Counted from the first letter of the stretch, positions 9,172-19,878 are shown. The stretch is DNA of 64,000 nucleotides from Frigoribacterium faeni (GCF_007988805.1 NZ_BJUV01000001.1:124001-188000); one strand, 5' to 3'. Translations and numbers: made by a program. The notes: generated from the letters alone by a model not told the origin.

Positions 9172-10086
9172 TCACACCTTGAGGTAGCGCCTGATCGCGA
9201 CGTTGGCCGACAGGGCCGCCAGCACGATCCCGACGAGGATCACCAGCGGGACGACGATGGCCGTGTCGCGCAGACCGACGAACGGCGTGCCGACGAAGTT
9301 CACCGCGAGATAGCCCTTCACGAAGAAGTTGACGATCGCGATGATCGCGCCGCCGGCCAACAGCGATCCGATGAGCGCGGCGATCACGCCCTCGAGGATG
9401 AACGGCGTCTGGATGAACCTGTTCGACGCGCCGACGAGTCGCATGATGCCGAGCTCGCGCCGCCGACTGAACGCGCTGAGCCGGATGGTCGTGGCGATCA
9501 GCAGCACCGCGGCGATGAGCATCAACGACGCGATGCCGATGGCCGTGTAGCTGGCGGCGTTCAGCACCGAGAAGATCGGGTCGAGGTAGCCGCGCTGATC
9601 GACGACGCTCTCGACGCCGGCCAGGCTCGACAGGCTCTCGGTCAGCACGTCCGACTGAGTCGGGTCCTTGAGGTTCACCCAGAAGGTCTCGTTGAGGTAC
9701 GACGGCTGGACGAAGCCCGTGGCGGGGCTGTCGGCGAACTGCGTCGTGAAGCGGTCGTACGCCTCCTGCTGGGTCTCGAAGTACGACCGGTCGACGAACG
9801 GCTGCAGCACCTCGGAGTCGAGCTGATCCTGCACCGCGTCGATCTGATCCTGGGTGGCCTTCGCTCCGGTGCAGTTGCCCGTGGTGTCGGTGTCGGTGCA
9901 GAGGTAGACGGCGACCTGGGCCTTGTCGTACCAGTAGCCCTTCATCTGGTTGATCTGCATCTGCAGCAGGGCCGCGGTGCCGACGAACGTCAACGAGATG
10001 AACGTGACGAGGACGACCGAGACGACCATCGACGCGTTGCGCCGCAGGCCGCTGCCGACCTCGCTGAGAACGAGTCCGAGCCTCAT
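9172..10086 (-). CDS. ftsX: Cell-division ABC transporter permease
   Basis: A 304-aa FtsX: cytoplasmic N-terminus, one helix (about residues 20-42), a large extracellular loop, then three more helices at the C-terminal half. With FtsE it forms a complex that activates peptidoglycan hydrolases (RipC/PcsB type) at the septum. Its start codon overlaps the ftsE stop (ATGA), so the two are translationally coupled. Confidence 0.96.
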   Translation of the reverse strand: MRLGLVLSEVGSGLRRNASMVVSVVLVTFISLTFVGTAALLQMQINQMKGYWYDKAQVAVYLCTDTDTTGNCTGAKATQDQIDAVQDQLDSEVLQPFVDRSYFETQQEAYDRFTTQFADSPATGFVQPSYLNETFWVNLKDPTQSDVLTESLSSLAGVESVVDQRGYLDPIFSVLNAASYTAIGIASLMLIAAVLLIATTIRLSAFSRRRELGIMRLVGASNRFIQTPFILEGVIAALIGSLLAGGAIIAIVNFFVKGYLAVNFVGTPFVGLRDTAIVVPLVILVGIVLAALSANVAIRRYLKV

Positions 10087-10826
10087 TCGTCCGCCCCTCT
10101 CAGGCTGAGGTCCTCGACCCCGATGGCTTGGATGGGCACCGCCTGGGTCTGGTAGCCGCCGCGGCGCTCGTCGCGCAGGATGTTGCCGGCGCTGAGCTCG
10201 ATGACCCGGCGCTGCATCTGGTCGACGATGCCGGCGTCGTGGGTGGCCATGATCACCGTCGTGCCTCCGGCGTTGATGCGTTCGAGCAGGGTCATGATGC
10301 CCGCGCTCGTCGACGGGTCGAGGTTCCCGGTGGGCTCGTCGGCCAGCAGAACCGCCGGCTTGTTGACGATCGCGCGCGCGATGGCGACGCGCTGCTGCTC
10401 GCCACCCGAGAGCTCGTGCGGCAGACGCTGCTGCTTGCCGACCAGGCCGACCATCTTGAGCACGTCGGGCACGGCCTCCTGGATGAAGCCCTTGCTCTTG
10501 CCGATCACCTGCAGGCTGAACGCGACGTTGTCGAAGACGTTCTTCTGAGGCAGCAGGCGGAAGTCCTGGAAGACCACCCCGATGTTGCGACGGAAGTACG
10601 GGACCTTCCGACTCGAGAGCGTGCCGAGGCGCTGGCCGAGCACGTGGATCTGCCCGGCCGACGGCTTCTCCTCCTTCAGCACGAGCCTCAGGAAGCTGGA
10701 CTTGCCGGAGCCGCTGGCCCCGACCAGGAACACGAACTCGCCCTTGAGGATCTCGAGGGTGACCGCATTCAGCGCCGGGCGGGGGTTGCCGGAGTAGACC
10801 TTGGTGACTTCATCAAACCGAATCAT
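10083..10826 (-). CDS. ftsE: Cell-division ATP-binding protein
   Basis: A 247-aa ABC ATPase: Walker [10 protein letters not shown] (about residues 36-44), signature LSGGEQQR (about 140-147) and Walker [13 protein letters not shown] (about 160-171). The start MIRFDEVTK is the standard FtsE N-terminus; a longer in-frame reading upstream is not supported. It is the partner of ftsX. Confidence 0.97.
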   Translation of the reverse strand: MIRFDEVTKVYSGNPRPALNAVTLEILKGEFVFLVGASGSGKSSFLRLVLKEEKPSAGQIHVLGQRLGTLSSRKVPYFRRNIGVVFQDFRLLPQKNVFDNVAFSLQVIGKSKGFIQEAVPDVLKMVGLVGKQQRLPHELSGGEQQRVAIARAIVNKPAVLLADEPTGNLDPSTSAGIMTLLERINAGGTTVIMATHDAGIVDQMQRRVIELSAGNILRDERRGGYQTQAVPIQAIGVEDLSLRGADE

Positions 10827-10950
10827 GACGGGGATCACCCTAAGCGCCATGACCGTCGATCCGGTCAACGACTCGCCTCGCCGACGGCCTATGAATCAGC
10901 TGAGCCCCTGGGGAGGGACGACGCCGACGGGCGGGCCGCCGGGCCGTCGA

Positions 10951-12057
10951 TCAGTCGTCGTCGCGCTTGCGCCAGCGGATGCCCGCCGAGATGAATCCGT
11001 CGAGGTCGCCGTCGAACACGTTCGAGGGGTTGTTGACCTCATGCTCGCTCCGGAGGTCCTTCACCATCTGGTACGGCGCCAGCACGTAACTGCGGATCTG
11101 GTCGCCCCAGCTGGCCGTGATCGTTCCGGCGAGCTCTTTCTTCTTGGCGTTCTCGGCCTCCTTCTGCAGCAGCAGGAGGCGGGACTGCAGGACGCGCATG
11201 GCGGCGGCGCGGTTCTGGATCTGGCTCTTCTCGTTCTGCATCGAGACGACGGTGCCGGTCGGGATGTGGGTGAGGCGGACGGCCGAGTCGGTCGTGTTGA
11301 CGCTCTGACCGCCGGGGCCCGACGACCGGAAGACGTCGACGCGGATGTCGTTCTCGGGGATGTCGATCGACTCGGTCTCCTCCATCAGGGGGATCACCTC
11401 GACGGCGGCGAAGCTCGTCTGGCGCTTGCCGGCCGCCCCGAACGGGCTCATCCGGACCAGGCGATGGGTTCCGGCCTCGACGCTGAGCGTGCCGAACGCG
11501 TACGGCGCGTCGATCTCGAAGGTCGCGCTCTTGATCCCGGCCTCTTCGGCGTAGCTGGTGTCCATGACGGTGGCGGACATGCCGTGCTTCTCGGCGTAGC
11601 GCAGGTACATGCGCAGCAGCATCTCGGCGAAGTCCGCCGCGTCGACGCCGCCGGCGCCGGCGCGGATCGTGATGACGGCCGGTCGCGGGTCGTACTCGCC
11701 GTCGAGCAGCGTCTGCACCTCGAGGGTGTCCATCATCTTCTGCAGCGCTTTGAGCTCCGCCTGCGCCTCGTCGGCGCTCTCCTGGTCGTCGCCGTCGTTG
11801 GCCATCTCGACGAGCACCTCGAGGTCGTCGAGACGCTGCTCGGTCGTCTCGAGCTTCTCGAGCTCGGACTGACGGTGGCTGAGGGCGCTGGTGACCTTCT
11901 GCGCGTTCTCGGTGTCGTCCCACAGATCGGGGGCGGAGGCCTGCTCGCTGAGGTCGGCGATCTCGGCGACGAGACGCTCTTGCCCGATCACCGCGCGGAT
12001 GTCCTCGAACGTGGCCCGGAGGGCGGCAATCTGCTCAGAGAAATCCAGTGCGATCAT
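10951..12057 (-). CDS. prfB: Peptide chain release factor 2
   Basis: A 368-aa RF2 that ends translation at UGA and UAA. It has the stop-codon recognition tripeptide SPF (in [11 protein letters not shown]) and the catalytic GGQ (in [10 protein letters not shown]). The frame is open from ATG, so the autoregulatory +1 frameshift of E. coli prfB is absent, as is usual in Actinobacteria. It heads the prfB-ftsE-ftsX-smpB-ssrA block. Confidence 0.97.
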   Translation of the reverse strand: MIALDFSEQIAALRATFEDIRAVIGQERLVAEIADLSEQASAPDLWDDTENAQKVTSALSHRQSELEKLETTEQRLDDLEVLVEMANDGDDQESADEAQAELKALQKMMDTLEVQTLLDGEYDPRPAVITIRAGAGGVDAADFAEMLLRMYLRYAEKHGMSATVMDTSYAEEAGIKSATFEIDAPYAFGTLSVEAGTHRLVRMSPFGAAGKRQTSFAAVEVIPLMEETESIDIPENDIRVDVFRSSGPGGQSVNTTDSAVRLTHIPTGTVVSMQNEKSQIQNRAAAMRVLQSRLLLLQKEAENAKKKELAGTITASWGDQIRSYVLAPYQMVKDLRSEHEVNNPSNVFDGDLDGFISAGIRWRKRDDD

Positions 12058-12068
12058 GGTCCCCGAGC

Positions 12069-12674
12069 TTACCGGGCGCGGCCGACACCCGCGTCTCGCA
12101 GGGCCAGGTCGGCCAGTCGCCTGACCGTGTCGACGTCGCCGGCCCGCCAGGCGGCGACCGGATTCGGCGTCACGGCCGCGAGCTCGCGCGCGTCGAGCGT
12201 CGACAACGCCCGCAGGGCGAGCAGGTCGTCGCCACCGGGGCTGCGGAGCAGTGCCGACACCGAGGAGGCGCGGCGCACGAACACGATCCGTCGCCTCAGC
12301 CAGGTCAGCAGGATCACCACGACGGGCAGACCCGCGACGACGAGCCCGACCACGAGGGAGGCGGTGCCCACCGCCTCCTGCTGGTCCCGCCCCGCAGCCA
12401 CCAGCGTCGACGCCGCGTCGCTGGCACCGATGAAGGGACGCCCGGCGGCCTCGCCGACGAGCGGCAGACCCGCGATCGACTCGGCCGCGTCGCCCATCGA
12501 CTGCTGGAAGCCCAGCCCCGCGTCTTCGACCCGACGCCCCAGCTCGGCGAACGTGCGGACGAACGCCGCCGCCGCGAGACCCGCCACGACCGCCGCGACC
12601 AGGAACGCGAGCGCCACGACGTCGGAGGTGATCTGGCGCGCGCGGACCGCTGTCGACGCCGAATAGAGCTGCAT
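12069..12674 (-). CDS. Hypothetical two-helix membrane protein
   Basis: A 201-aa protein not assigned to a known family. It has a hydrophobic helix at about residues 20-44, a polar middle part of about 60 residues, a second helix at about 105-128, and a hydrophilic C-terminus. The layout (N-in, loop outside, C-in) is inferred. It ends 12 bases before prfB and is probably expressed with it. Confidence 0.72.
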   Translation of the reverse strand: MQLYSASTAVRARQITSDVVALAFLVAAVVAGLAAAAFVRTFAELGRRVEDAGLGFQQSMGDAAESIAGLPLVGEAAGRPFIGASDAASTLVAAGRDQQEAVGTASLVVGLVVAGLPVVVILLTWLRRRIVFVRRASSVSALLRSPGGDDLLALRALSTLDARELAAVTPNPVAAWRAGDVDTVRRLADLALRDAGVGRAR

Positions 12675-12751
12675 CGCCCCAGTCTGCCCGCCCTGCCAGC
12701 ATCGATGTGGCCCGGCCAGGGCATCCGACGCCCTCCAGGGGTTCCGACGGG

Positions 12752-13660
12752 TCACCTCGACGCGTGGCAGGCGAGGTAGCGGCGGATTCGGGCCGTGAGG
12801 ACGGCCGCGGCTGCGCCGCGCAGATCATGGCGGCTGACCAGCACGACGCGCCAGCCCTCGTCCTCGAAACGCTCGCGGCGGGCCAGGTCGTACCGCCACG
12901 TCTCCAGATCGGTGCGATGGTGATCGCCCTGGTACTCGAGAGCGAGCCGGCACCACCCGTAGCTGAGATCGGGCTTGCCGAGATACGAGCCGTCCGCCGC
13001 GTACCTCTTGACGTTCACCTCGGGCTCGGGCAGCCCCGCCCTCACGATCAGCAAGCGCAGGTCCGTCTCCTGAGGCGAGTCGACCCCCGGCCGCACGAAG
13101 TCGAGCGCCTCCCTGAGCCGGCGGATGCCGGGGCGACCCCGCGCCGACGCCGCAGCCTGCAGGGTCGTGAGCGGCACTTCACGCGCGAACGCGTGACTCG
13201 ACCACGACCCGGCCAGTGCATCGCCGAGACGCACCAGGTCGTCCAGGCCGACGTCGTTCGCCGCTTGGACGAGCGCATCGACCGGGTCGGCCACCGGGAG
13301 ACCGTCGGCGTCGTGGAGCGCGGCCGGGACGAGGCGGTGGCCGACGACGCCGGCCCGACGACGCTGCCGGGATCGAGTCGTGCCGACGTGCAGAGGCGCG
13401 GGCTCGGACCGGCGGGGCGTCGGCAGCCCTGCGAGCGCGAGCGCCGTCTCGTGGGCGAAGTACTCGTCGGGGCGAAGCAGGGGCGCGAACTCGCGACACC
13501 GGCCGACCAGCCCCTTCGCCGTCGACGGCGACCAGACGCCGTGGAAGGGAGAGCGGAGATCGCGGGCACGGAGGCGCTCGGGCGCGACCCCGTGCGACCG
13601 CGCCGTCGCCGTCGAGAACGGGCCCTGGGCCAGTGACGGAGGCAGAGGACGTGGGTGCAT
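12752..13660 (-). CDS. Hypothetical protein with a C-terminal endonuclease-like (DUF559/Vsr-type) domain
   Basis: A 302-aa protein. The N-terminus ([19 protein letters not shown]) resembles the winged-helix segment found in AbiEi-type proteins of Actinobacteria; the C-terminus [13 protein letters not shown] ... VVLVSRHDL fits the PD-(D/E)XK-like fold of DUF559. Such proteins are very common in Actinobacteria and their function is unknown. No partner toxin gene is adjacent. Confidence 0.78.
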   Translation of the reverse strand: MHPRPLPPSLAQGPFSTATARSHGVAPERLRARDLRSPFHGVWSPSTAKGLVGRCREFAPLLRPDEYFAHETALALAGLPTPRRSEPAPLHVGTTRSRQRRRAGVVGHRLVPAALHDADGLPVADPVDALVQAANDVGLDDLVRLGDALAGSWSSHAFAREVPLTTLQAAASARGRPGIRRLREALDFVRPGVDSPQETDLRLLIVRAGLPEPEVNVKRYAADGSYLGKPDLSYGWCRLALEYQGDHHRTDLETWRYDLARRERFEDEGWRVVLVSRHDLRGAAAAVLTARIRRYLACHASR

Positions 13661-13858
13661 GAGGCCATGCTCGCTCCCGCCGCGCGGCGTCTAGCCGGGG
13701 CGGTCCACCGCTGTGCACGACCCGAGCACCAAGCCCCCTGTAGAGGAAGCACCGCGCGCCACATCCAGGTGACGCGAACCGGGCACTCCGAGCCGCCCAC
13801 GGCCCGCTCCGCGTCACCTCGATGGAGCGGGCGGCGCGGCGCGCCGCGGCGCGCGGCG

Positions 13859-15025
13859 CTAGCGGGCGCCGAGGGCGGGGGCGCGGTCGGCGTAGCCGGC
13901 CCGGCCGGCGCGCGCCACCGCGTCGGGCAGCGCCGCGAGCAGCGCGTCGACGTCCGCCACGGTCGACGTGTGCCCGACCGTCATCCGGAGGGCGCCGCGC
14001 GCCGCGTCCGCGGACAGGCCCATCGCGAGCAGCACGTGCGAGGGCTCGGGGATGCCCGCCTGGCACGCCGACCCCGTCGACACGCTCACCCCGGCGGCGT
14101 CGAGCAGGAACAGCAGGGAGTCCCCCTCGCAGCCCTCGAACGTGACGTGCGCGTTGCCCGGCAGCCGGTCGACGGGGTCGCCTCGCAGCACCGCACCGGG
14201 CACCGACGCGAGCACCCCGGAGATCAGCCGGTCGCGCAGCGGCTCGTAGGCGCCGTGCGGCTGCTCGGCCGCGACGGCGAACGCGACGGCGGCCGGGGCG
14301 TCCTGCGTGCCCGAGCGCACCTGCCGCTGCTGCCCTCCCCCGTGGATGAGGGGGACGACCGTCGCCGTCCGCGACAGCACGAGCGCGCCGATGCCGATCG
14401 GCCCGCCGATCTTGTGCGCGCTGACGCTCAGGGCCGCGAGCCCCGACGCCGCGAAGTCGATCGGCACCTGGCCGTAGGCGGCCACCGCGTCGGAGTGCAC
14501 CGGCACCCCGTGCGCCGCGGCGAGCGCCACGACCTCGTCGACCGGCTGCATCGTGCCGACCTCGTTGTTGGCCCAGAGCAGGCTGACCAGCGCGACGTCG
14601 TCGTGCTCGTCGAGGGCGTCGGCGAGCGCGTCGACCCGGACGCGGCCGAGCTCGTCGAGGGGGATCCAGGTGACGACGGCGCCCTCGGAGCGCTCGAGCC
14701 ACTCGACGGCGTCGACGGTCGCGTGGTGCTCGCCGGCGGGGACGAGGAGGCGCGGGCGGGGCCGGTCGGACTGCCTCGCCCACCACAGGCCCTTGATGGC
14801 GAGATTGACCGACTCGGTGCCGCCCGAGGTGAAGACCACCTCGATCGGTTCGCAGCCGAGGGTCGCGGCCACGCGTTCGCGGGCCTCCTCGAGCACCCGC
14901 TTGGCGTTCTGGCCGGCGGAGTGGATCGACGAGGGGTTGCCGACGGTGCCGAGCGCCTCGGCGTAGGCGGCGATGGCCAGCGGGTGCATCGGCGTGGTGG
15001 CGGCGTGGTCGAGGTAGACGCTCAT
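13859..15025 (-). CDS. Cysteine desulfurase (IscS/NifS family)
   Basis: A 388-aa PLP enzyme that moves sulfur from cysteine to a catalytic cysteine for iron-sulfur clusters or tRNA thiolation. The PLP lysine lies in SAHKIGGP (about residues 197-204), and the catalytic loop Cys in STGSACQAG (about 321-329). The start MSVYLDHAATTP is standard and is preceded by GAGGAG. In this family the gene often lies beside the tRNA 2-thiouridylase gene; that neighbour is not present here, where glgX diverges. Confidence 0.94.
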   Translation of the reverse strand: MSVYLDHAATTPMHPLAIAAYAEALGTVGNPSSIHSAGQNAKRVLEEARERVAATLGCEPIEVVFTSGGTESVNLAIKGLWWARQSDRPRPRLLVPAGEHHATVDAVEWLERSEGAVVTWIPLDELGRVRVDALADALDEHDDVALVSLLWANNEVGTMQPVDEVVALAAAHGVPVHSDAVAAYGQVPIDFAASGLAALSVSAHKIGGPIGIGALVLSRTATVVPLIHGGGQQRQVRSGTQDAPAAVAFAVAAEQPHGAYEPLRDRLISGVLASVPGAVLRGDPVDRLPGNAHVTFEGCEGDSLLFLLDAAGVSVSTGSACQAGIPEPSHVLLAMGLSADAARGALRMTVGHTSTVADVDALLAALPDAVARAGRAGYADRAPALGAR

Positions 15026-15114
15026 GTTCGACTCCTCAGAGGGGTGGGGGCGGGGCGCCTCGGTGACGATCGATGATTTCGGGGCCGACACGCGCCTCCT
15101 CTACTGTAAATGCC

Positions 15115-17142
15115 GTGACCGACCTCGACCCCCTGCGCGACCTCGGCCTGAGCCGAGGTCCGGACGGGCCGACCCTGCGGGTCTGGTCGTCCTCCGCCAC
15201 GCGCATCGACCTGGTCGTCGACGACGCCCCGCACGATCGCGTCGTGCCGATGGTCCGCGACGCCGACGACGTGTGGAGCGTCACCGACGGCGCGCTCACC
15301 CCCGGCCGGCGGTACTGGCTCCGCGCCGACGGCCCGCCGGGCGCCGGCGACGCCTTCGACCCGTCGCTCGAGCTGCTCGACCCGTATGCACGGGGCCTGG
15401 GTCGCACCGGGCGGGGCACCTGGCGGTCGGCGGTCGTCGACGAGACGTTCGACTGGGGCGGGGTCGCCAAACCGCGCACCCCGCTCGACCGCGTCGTCAT
15501 CTACGAGGCGCACGTCCGTGGGCTGACCCGTCTCGCCCCGTTCGTGCCCGAGGAGCTGCGCGGCAGCTACGCGGGACTCGCCGCCGAGTCCACGATCGCC
15601 TATCTCACGGGTCTCGGCGTCACGGCCGTGCAGCTGCTCCCGGTGCACCAGCACGTCGACGAGCAGCGACTGGTCGCCCAGGGCATCGAGAACTACTGGG
15701 GCTACAACACGCTGAGCTACTTCGCGCCGCACACCGCCTACGCGAGCCGCGACGCCCAGCTGGCCGGCGCCTCCGCCGTGCTGCGCGAGTTCAAGGGCAT
15801 GGTGCGACTGCTGCACGAGGCCGGCATCGAGGTCTATCTCGACGTCGTCTACAACCACACCGCCGAGGAGGGCGAGGTGGGAGGCCCGGTGACGAGCCTG
15901 CGCGGCCTCGACGGCTCCGGCTACTACCGGCACGACTCCGACGGCGAGCCGGTCGACGTGACCGGCTGCGGCAACTCGATCGACACGAGCACCCCGGCCG
16001 CGTCGCGGCTGGTGCTCGACTCGCTGCGGTACTGGGCGAACGAGGTCCAGATCGACGGGTTCCGGTTCGACCTGGCCGCGACCCTCGGCCGGGGATCGGA
16101 CCACGTCTTCGACCCCGAGCACCCGCTGCTGCAGGCGATCGTGGACGATCCGGAGCTGGACGGCGTGAAGATGATCGCCGAGCCGTGGGACGTCGGACTG
16201 GGCGGCTGGCAGACCGGCGCGTTCCCCGACGGATGGATCGAGTGGAACGACCGGTTCCGCAACCGGGCCCGCGACTTCTGGCTGACCGACGTGGCGGCCG
16301 CGCGGTCGCACGGCGCGCCTCCTTCGGGCCTCGGAGGCTTCGCCTCGAAGCTGAGCGGCTCGAGCAACATCTACGCCCATGAGCGCGGGCCTCTCGCCGG
16401 CGTGAACTTCGTCACCGCCCACGACGGCTTCACGCTGCTCGACCTCGTCTCGTACGACGCCAAGCACAACCTCAGCAACGGCGAGGGCAACCGCGACGGC
16501 AGCGACGACAACCGCTCGTTCAACCACGGCGTGGAGGGCGAGAGCGTCAACCCGTGGATCTCCGACGCCCGTCGCCGCTCGATGCGCAACCTGCTGGCCA
16601 CGCTCTTCGTGTCGGCGGGCATCCCGATGCTGACGGCGGGCGACGAGCGCGGACGCACCCAGCACGGCAACAACAACGCCTACTGCAACGACAGCGAGCT
16701 GACCTGGGTCGACTGGTCCGCCGAACCGTGGCAGGACGCCCTGCACGACGACGTCGCGACCCTGACCCGGCTCCGCGCCGAGAACCCGGCGCTGCGCCCC
16801 GTCCGCTTCGGCGTCGACGGCGCCTGCACGCTCAGCGCCAACGAGATGTCCTGGTACTCGGCGTCCGGCGACGAGATGCGGCCGGACGACTGGAACGACG
16901 TCGGCGTCCGGACCCTGCAGTACCTCGCGATCTCGACCCCCGAGCACGAGGCGCTGAACCGCGTCCTGGTGATCGTGCACGGCGCCGAGACGACCGCCTC
17001 GGTCGTCCTCCCGAGGCACGACGGCGTCTCGCGGTACGAGGCCCTGTGGTCGAGCGACGACCGCAGCCTGCCGACGGCGTCCACCCCCGGCGACGAGGTG
17101 CTGGTCTCGGGCCCGACCGTCGTGGTGCTGCGGGCGAGCTGA
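15115..17142 (+). CDS. glgX: Glycogen debranching enzyme, isoamylase type
   Basis: A 675-aa GH13 enzyme that cuts alpha-1,6 branches of glycogen. It has an N-terminal CBM48 and the GH13 catalytic regions: DVVYNHT, DGFRFDLA (nucleophile Asp), IAEPWDVG (acid Glu) and TAHDGF. GTG start MTDLDPLRD. It reads away from the cysteine desulfurase gene across an 89-base gap. Together with glgE and glgB it points to active alpha-glucan metabolism. Confidence 0.93.
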   Translation: MTDLDPLRDLGLSRGPDGPTLRVWSSSATRIDLVVDDAPHDRVVPMVRDADDVWSVTDGALTPGRRYWLRADGPPGAGDAFDPSLELLDPYARGLGRTGRGTWRSAVVDETFDWGGVAKPRTPLDRVVIYEAHVRGLTRLAPFVPEELRGSYAGLAAESTIAYLTGLGVTAVQLLPVHQHVDEQRLVAQGIENYWGYNTLSYFAPHTAYASRDAQLAGASAVLREFKGMVRLLHEAGIEVYLDVVYNHTAEEGEVGGPVTSLRGLDGSGYYRHDSDGEPVDVTGCGNSIDTSTPAASRLVLDSLRYWANEVQIDGFRFDLAATLGRGSDHVFDPEHPLLQAIVDDPELDGVKMIAEPWDVGLGGWQTGAFPDGWIEWNDRFRNRARDFWLTDVAAARSHGAPPSGLGGFASKLSGSSNIYAHERGPLAGVNFVTAHDGFTLLDLVSYDAKHNLSNGEGNRDGSDDNRSFNHGVEGESVNPWISDARRRSMRNLLATLFVSAGIPMLTAGDERGRTQHGNNNAYCNDSELTWVDWSAEPWQDALHDDVATLTRLRAENPALRPVRFGVDGACTLSANEMSWYSASGDEMRPDDWNDVGVRTLQYLAISTPEHEALNRVLVIVHGAETTASVVLPRHDGVSRYEALWSSDDRSLPTASTPGDEVLVSGPTVVVLRAS

Positions 17143-17153
17143 TCGGGTCCGCC

Positions 17154-17660
17154 ATGTCGAAGAGGAACCCCGCAGGAGGCGCGCACGGCCCCGGCACGCC
17201 GGCCACCGTCGCGTTGACGGCGGCCGGCGTGCCGTTCACCGGTCACACCTACGTGCATCACGACACGGCGACGAACTTCGGCGAGGAGGCCGCGGCCGCG
17301 CTCGGCCTGTCCGACGACCGGGTGTTCAAGACGCTCGTCGCCGACGCCGACGGCACCCTCGTGGTCGGCGTCGTGCCCGTCGGCGGTCGCCTCGACCTCA
17401 AGGCCCTGGCCTCCGCGGTCGGGGCGAAGAAGGCCTCGCTCGCCGACCCGGCCGTGGCGGAGCGGCGCACCGGCTACGTGGTCGGCGGCATCAGCCCTCT
17501 GGGGCAGAAGACGGCGGCGACCACCGTCATCGACGCGAGCGCCGCCTCCTTCTCGTCCGTCTTCGTCAGCGGCGGGAGGCGCGGGTTCGACATCGAGATC
17601 GCCCCCGACGACCTCGTGCGCGCCACCGGCGGTCGGTACGCGCCGATCGCCCGGGCCTGA
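17154..17660 (+). CDS. ybaK: YbaK/EbsC-family Cys-tRNA(Pro) deacylase
   Basis: A 168-aa trans-editing protein that hydrolyses mischarged Cys-tRNA(Pro). The family core is clear: GEEAAAALGL, VFKTLVADADG, the VPVGGRLDLKALA strand-helix with the catalytic Lys, and YVVGGISPLGQK. It starts 11 bases after glgX and is probably co-transcribed. Confidence 0.9.
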   Translation: MSKRNPAGGAHGPGTPATVALTAAGVPFTGHTYVHHDTATNFGEEAAAALGLSDDRVFKTLVADADGTLVVGVVPVGGRLDLKALASAVGAKKASLADPAVAERRTGYVVGGISPLGQKTAATTVIDASAASFSSVFVSGGRRGFDIEIAPDDLVRATGGRYAPIARA

Positions 17661-17661
17661 G

Positions 17662-17973
17662 GTGACCGTCGCCTGGGTCGCCGTCGCGCTCTCGCTCGTG
17701 CTCGGTCTGAACGTCGTCACGGCGGCCGTGTACGCCGCCGACAAGCGCGCCGCCCGGCGCGGCCGCCGACGCGTCCGGGAACGCACCCTGCTCGCGCTCG
17801 GGCTGGCGGGAGGGTGGCCGGGGGCTCTCGTCGCGCAGCGGACCCTGCGTCACAAGACGGCCAAGCGATCGTTCCGTCGCGCCTTCGCGGGCACGGTCGC
17901 GGCGAACGTCGCCCTCGTGGCCCTCGTCGCCGCCGTCGCCGTGACGGCCGCCGGAACGGGCCTCGCGCCCTGA
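17662..17973 (+). CDS. DUF1294 small membrane protein
   Basis: A 103-aa protein with a hydrophobic N-terminal helix (about residues 5-24), a basic loop with YAADKRAARRGRRRV and RTLRHKTAKRSF, a middle helix and a C-terminal helix. These fit DUF1294, whose function is unknown. Its GTG start follows the ybaK stop by one base. Confidence 0.8.
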   Translation: MTVAWVAVALSLVLGLNVVTAAVYAADKRAARRGRRRVRERTLLALGLAGGWPGALVAQRTLRHKTAKRSFRRAFAGTVAANVALVALVAAVAVTAAGTGLAP

Positions 17974-18130
17974 GCCGGGAGCGGGTCGGGCGGGCGACCG
18001 GACCGGTTCGGGCCGGGTCCGGGCGCACGCCGTCGCTCGTCGTGCTCGTCGATCCCGCGCCGACGCCCAGGGGTTGCGGGCACGGCCGGGATCAGGTGCG
18101 ATGACCGACTGAGGGCATCGCCGCTCGACG

Positions 18131-18250
18131 GGCGCCGGGCTCTCGGAGAGTGTCGCTCCGGGCGGGCAGGCCGCGTCGTCGTCCCGACTGTATCGGTCCC
18201 CCAAACGGCCGACAAGCGCCATGCGGGAGGCGGGCGTCCCCAGTACGGGG
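18131..18250 (-). promoter_or_regulatory. Promoter-like element, copy A (downstream end of the SipW-type operon)
   Basis: A near copy of the element at 22177-22297, in the same orientation. Shared blocks are GGCGCCGGGCTCTCGG, CGGGCGGGCAGGCCG, GGTCCCCCAAA and CAGTACGGGG at nearly identical spacing. Read leftward it carries a -35-like TTGTCG and a -10-like TACAGT (18187-18192 on the other strand) with about 17 bases between. No leftward gene starts below it, so it may drive a noncoding or antisense transcript or be a relic. Confidence 0.5.
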
Positions 18251-18256
18251 CACGCG

Positions 18257-18859
18257 TCAGGGTCGGCGGTCGGCGGGCTCGGCGCGTCGGCCCGGAGCCC
18301 GCTCCCGGCGCCGGTCGGCTCGTCGCTGGACGAGCCCGGTGGCGATCATGTAGCCGGCGTAGCCGAACAGCGCCACGGCGAGCAGCGGGACGATCCACGC
18401 CCTGGCCTGACCGTTGACGGCCTGGTTGACGAAGCCGAGCCAGGGCACGTTGTACCAGAGGGTGCCCCTCACCTGGACGGGCAGCACGGCGGCCTCGTCG
18501 GCGGCGTCGTTGTTGTCGCCCTTCGTGACGAACGACGTCGTGCCGTCGGTCGACGAGACGATCTCGATCACGCGGTGGCTGATCACCTCGGGTCGGCCCG
18601 ACTCGATCTGGTAGGTCACGACGTCGCCGACGCGGATGTCCTCCGTGCTCGTCGGTCGCACGACGAGGAGCGTCCCCGGCGGGAGACTCGGCTCCATCGA
18701 GCTCGTCAGCACGGTCAGAGGGGTCGACCCCGTCGCCCTGGGCACGATGACCAGGACGACGGCGAGGGCCGCCACGAGCAGCAGCAGCCCGACGCTGAGA
18801 CCCAGGCCGAGGGCGTGCAGCAGTCCCCGCTCCCGGCGTGCGACGCGACGCCCGCTCAC
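18257..18859 (-). CDS. Signal peptidase I, SipW/archaeal type
   Basis: A 200-aa membrane protease (family S26B). Helix 1 spans about residues 15-40; the catalytic Ser lies in SSMEPSL (about 53-59) and the partner residue is His in ISHRVIE (about 93-99), not the Lys of normal bacterial signal peptidases, which is the SipW/ER-type signature. A second helix is near the C-terminus (about 158-178). Its start overlaps the upstream gene stop by four bases. It should process the special signal sequences of the proteins coded upstream. Confidence 0.92.
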   Translation of the reverse strand: MSGRRVARRERGLLHALGLGLSVGLLLLVAALAVVLVIVPRATGSTPLTVLTSSMEPSLPPGTLLVVRPTSTEDIRVGDVVTYQIESGRPEVISHRVIEIVSSTDGTTSFVTKGDNNDAADEAAVLPVQVRGTLWYNVPWLGFVNQAVNGQARAWIVPLLAVALFGYAGYMIATGLVQRRADRRRERAPGRRAEPADRRP

Positions 18860-19878
18860 GGACGGGCCGCCCGGGCGAGGGGCGGGCGGTCATGCTCGTC
18901 GGCCTCTGCGTCGGAACGGCGCCGTCGCCCGAGGGCGACGTAGACGCCGCCGAGCAGGGCGACCGCTCCGACGACGGCCGGCAGCCACTCGTCCGGCAGC
19001 GGGACGCTGACGAATCGGCCGGTCCCGTCGGACGGCAGCCCGGAGCCGAGCCCCGTCGCACCGGCTCCGGCGGTGTCCGACGCGGTCCCCGCCGTCCTGC
19101 CGAGCAGCGCGCGGACGCCGGCCTCGAGCCCTGCGCCGGTGCCGGTGCCGGAGACGGGCGTCTCCTGCACCGACGTCCCGGCGGCCGGGACGGACCCGGC
19201 CGACTCCCCCGTAACCCCGCCGTCCGCGCCGTCTCCGGTCGATCCGGACCCCGCCGGGTCGCCGCCCACGACCACGCCGCCGCCCGTGCCGCAGGCGTCG
19301 GCGTCCTCGCCTCCGCCCAGACCGGTCAGGGTGACCAGGACGGTGACGCCGATCGACTGCTCGGCGGTTCCGGTGGCGGCCGACTCGGCGAGCCGGATCG
19401 TCACGGTGATGGGCGCCTCCTCGCCGGCGGGGAGCGACATGGCCGGCAGGAGGGCGGTGCAGGCGGGTGACGCGAGCGTGACCGGCTCGGGCGACGCGGA
19501 GTCGCCGCCGGGAACGGCCGCGGTGCGGGCCGCGGCGCCCGTCGACGCGCTGGCCGTGACCGCCACCTCGCGGGCGAAGGCGTCCGACGACGCCGTGACG
19601 TCGACCAGCCGTGCGCCGAGCATCGCGGGCTCGGCGGTCGTGTTCTTGACCCAGAACGTGCCCGACGTGCGTCCGCCGGGCACCAGGGGCAGCCCGTCGG
19701 CGAACAGACCGGAATCGAGTCGCGCCTGCCAGAGGAGGCCGTCCGCGCTCACCATCATCCGGGGCTCGTCGGACGACTCGGCCGCGGCGGGCCCGGAGGC
19801 CGCCCCGGGGCCCGCGACCGTCAGGAGCACCGTCGACGCCGCGAGCAGGACGAGGCCGGCCCGTCGGGCGAGAGTCAC
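18856..19878 (-). CDS. Secreted, C-terminally membrane-anchored protein of the SipW-type operon
   Basis: A 340-aa protein with an N-terminal signal sequence (LARRAGLVLLAAS...), an extracellular region with beta-sandwich character (GTFWVKNTTAEPA, VTVTIRLAE), a Gly/Thr-rich linker (about residues 200-290), a C-terminal helix (about 300-320) and a basic RRRR stop-transfer tail. There is no LPXTG motif. The GTG start overlaps the previous gene's TGA (GTGA); another GTG lies six bases upstream. It may tether the fibre or matrix proteins coded upstream to the membrane, an inference from layout. Confidence 0.82.
   Translation of the reverse strand: MTLARRAGLVLLAASTVLLTVAGPGAASGPAAAESSDEPRMMVSADGLLWQARLDSGLFADGLPLVPGGRTSGTFWVKNTTAEPAMLGARLVDVTASSDAFAREVAVTASASTGAAARTAAVPGGDSASPEPVTLASPACTALLPAMSLPAGEEAPITVTIRLAESAATGTAEQSIGVTVLVTLTGLGGGEDADACGTGGGVVVGGDPAGSGSTGDGADGGVTGESAGSVPAAGTSVQETPVSGTGTGAGLEAGVRALLGRTAGTASDTAGAGATGLGSGLPSDGTGRFVSVPLPDEWLPAVVGAVALLGGVYVALGRRRRSDAEADEHDRPPLARAARP

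Noticed and set aside
10951-12828. Release factor 2 with a long N-terminal extension or a programmed frameshift
   Set aside because: The extension has no release factor similarity and overlaps a separate membrane-protein gene; the frame is open from a good ATG, so no frameshift is needed.
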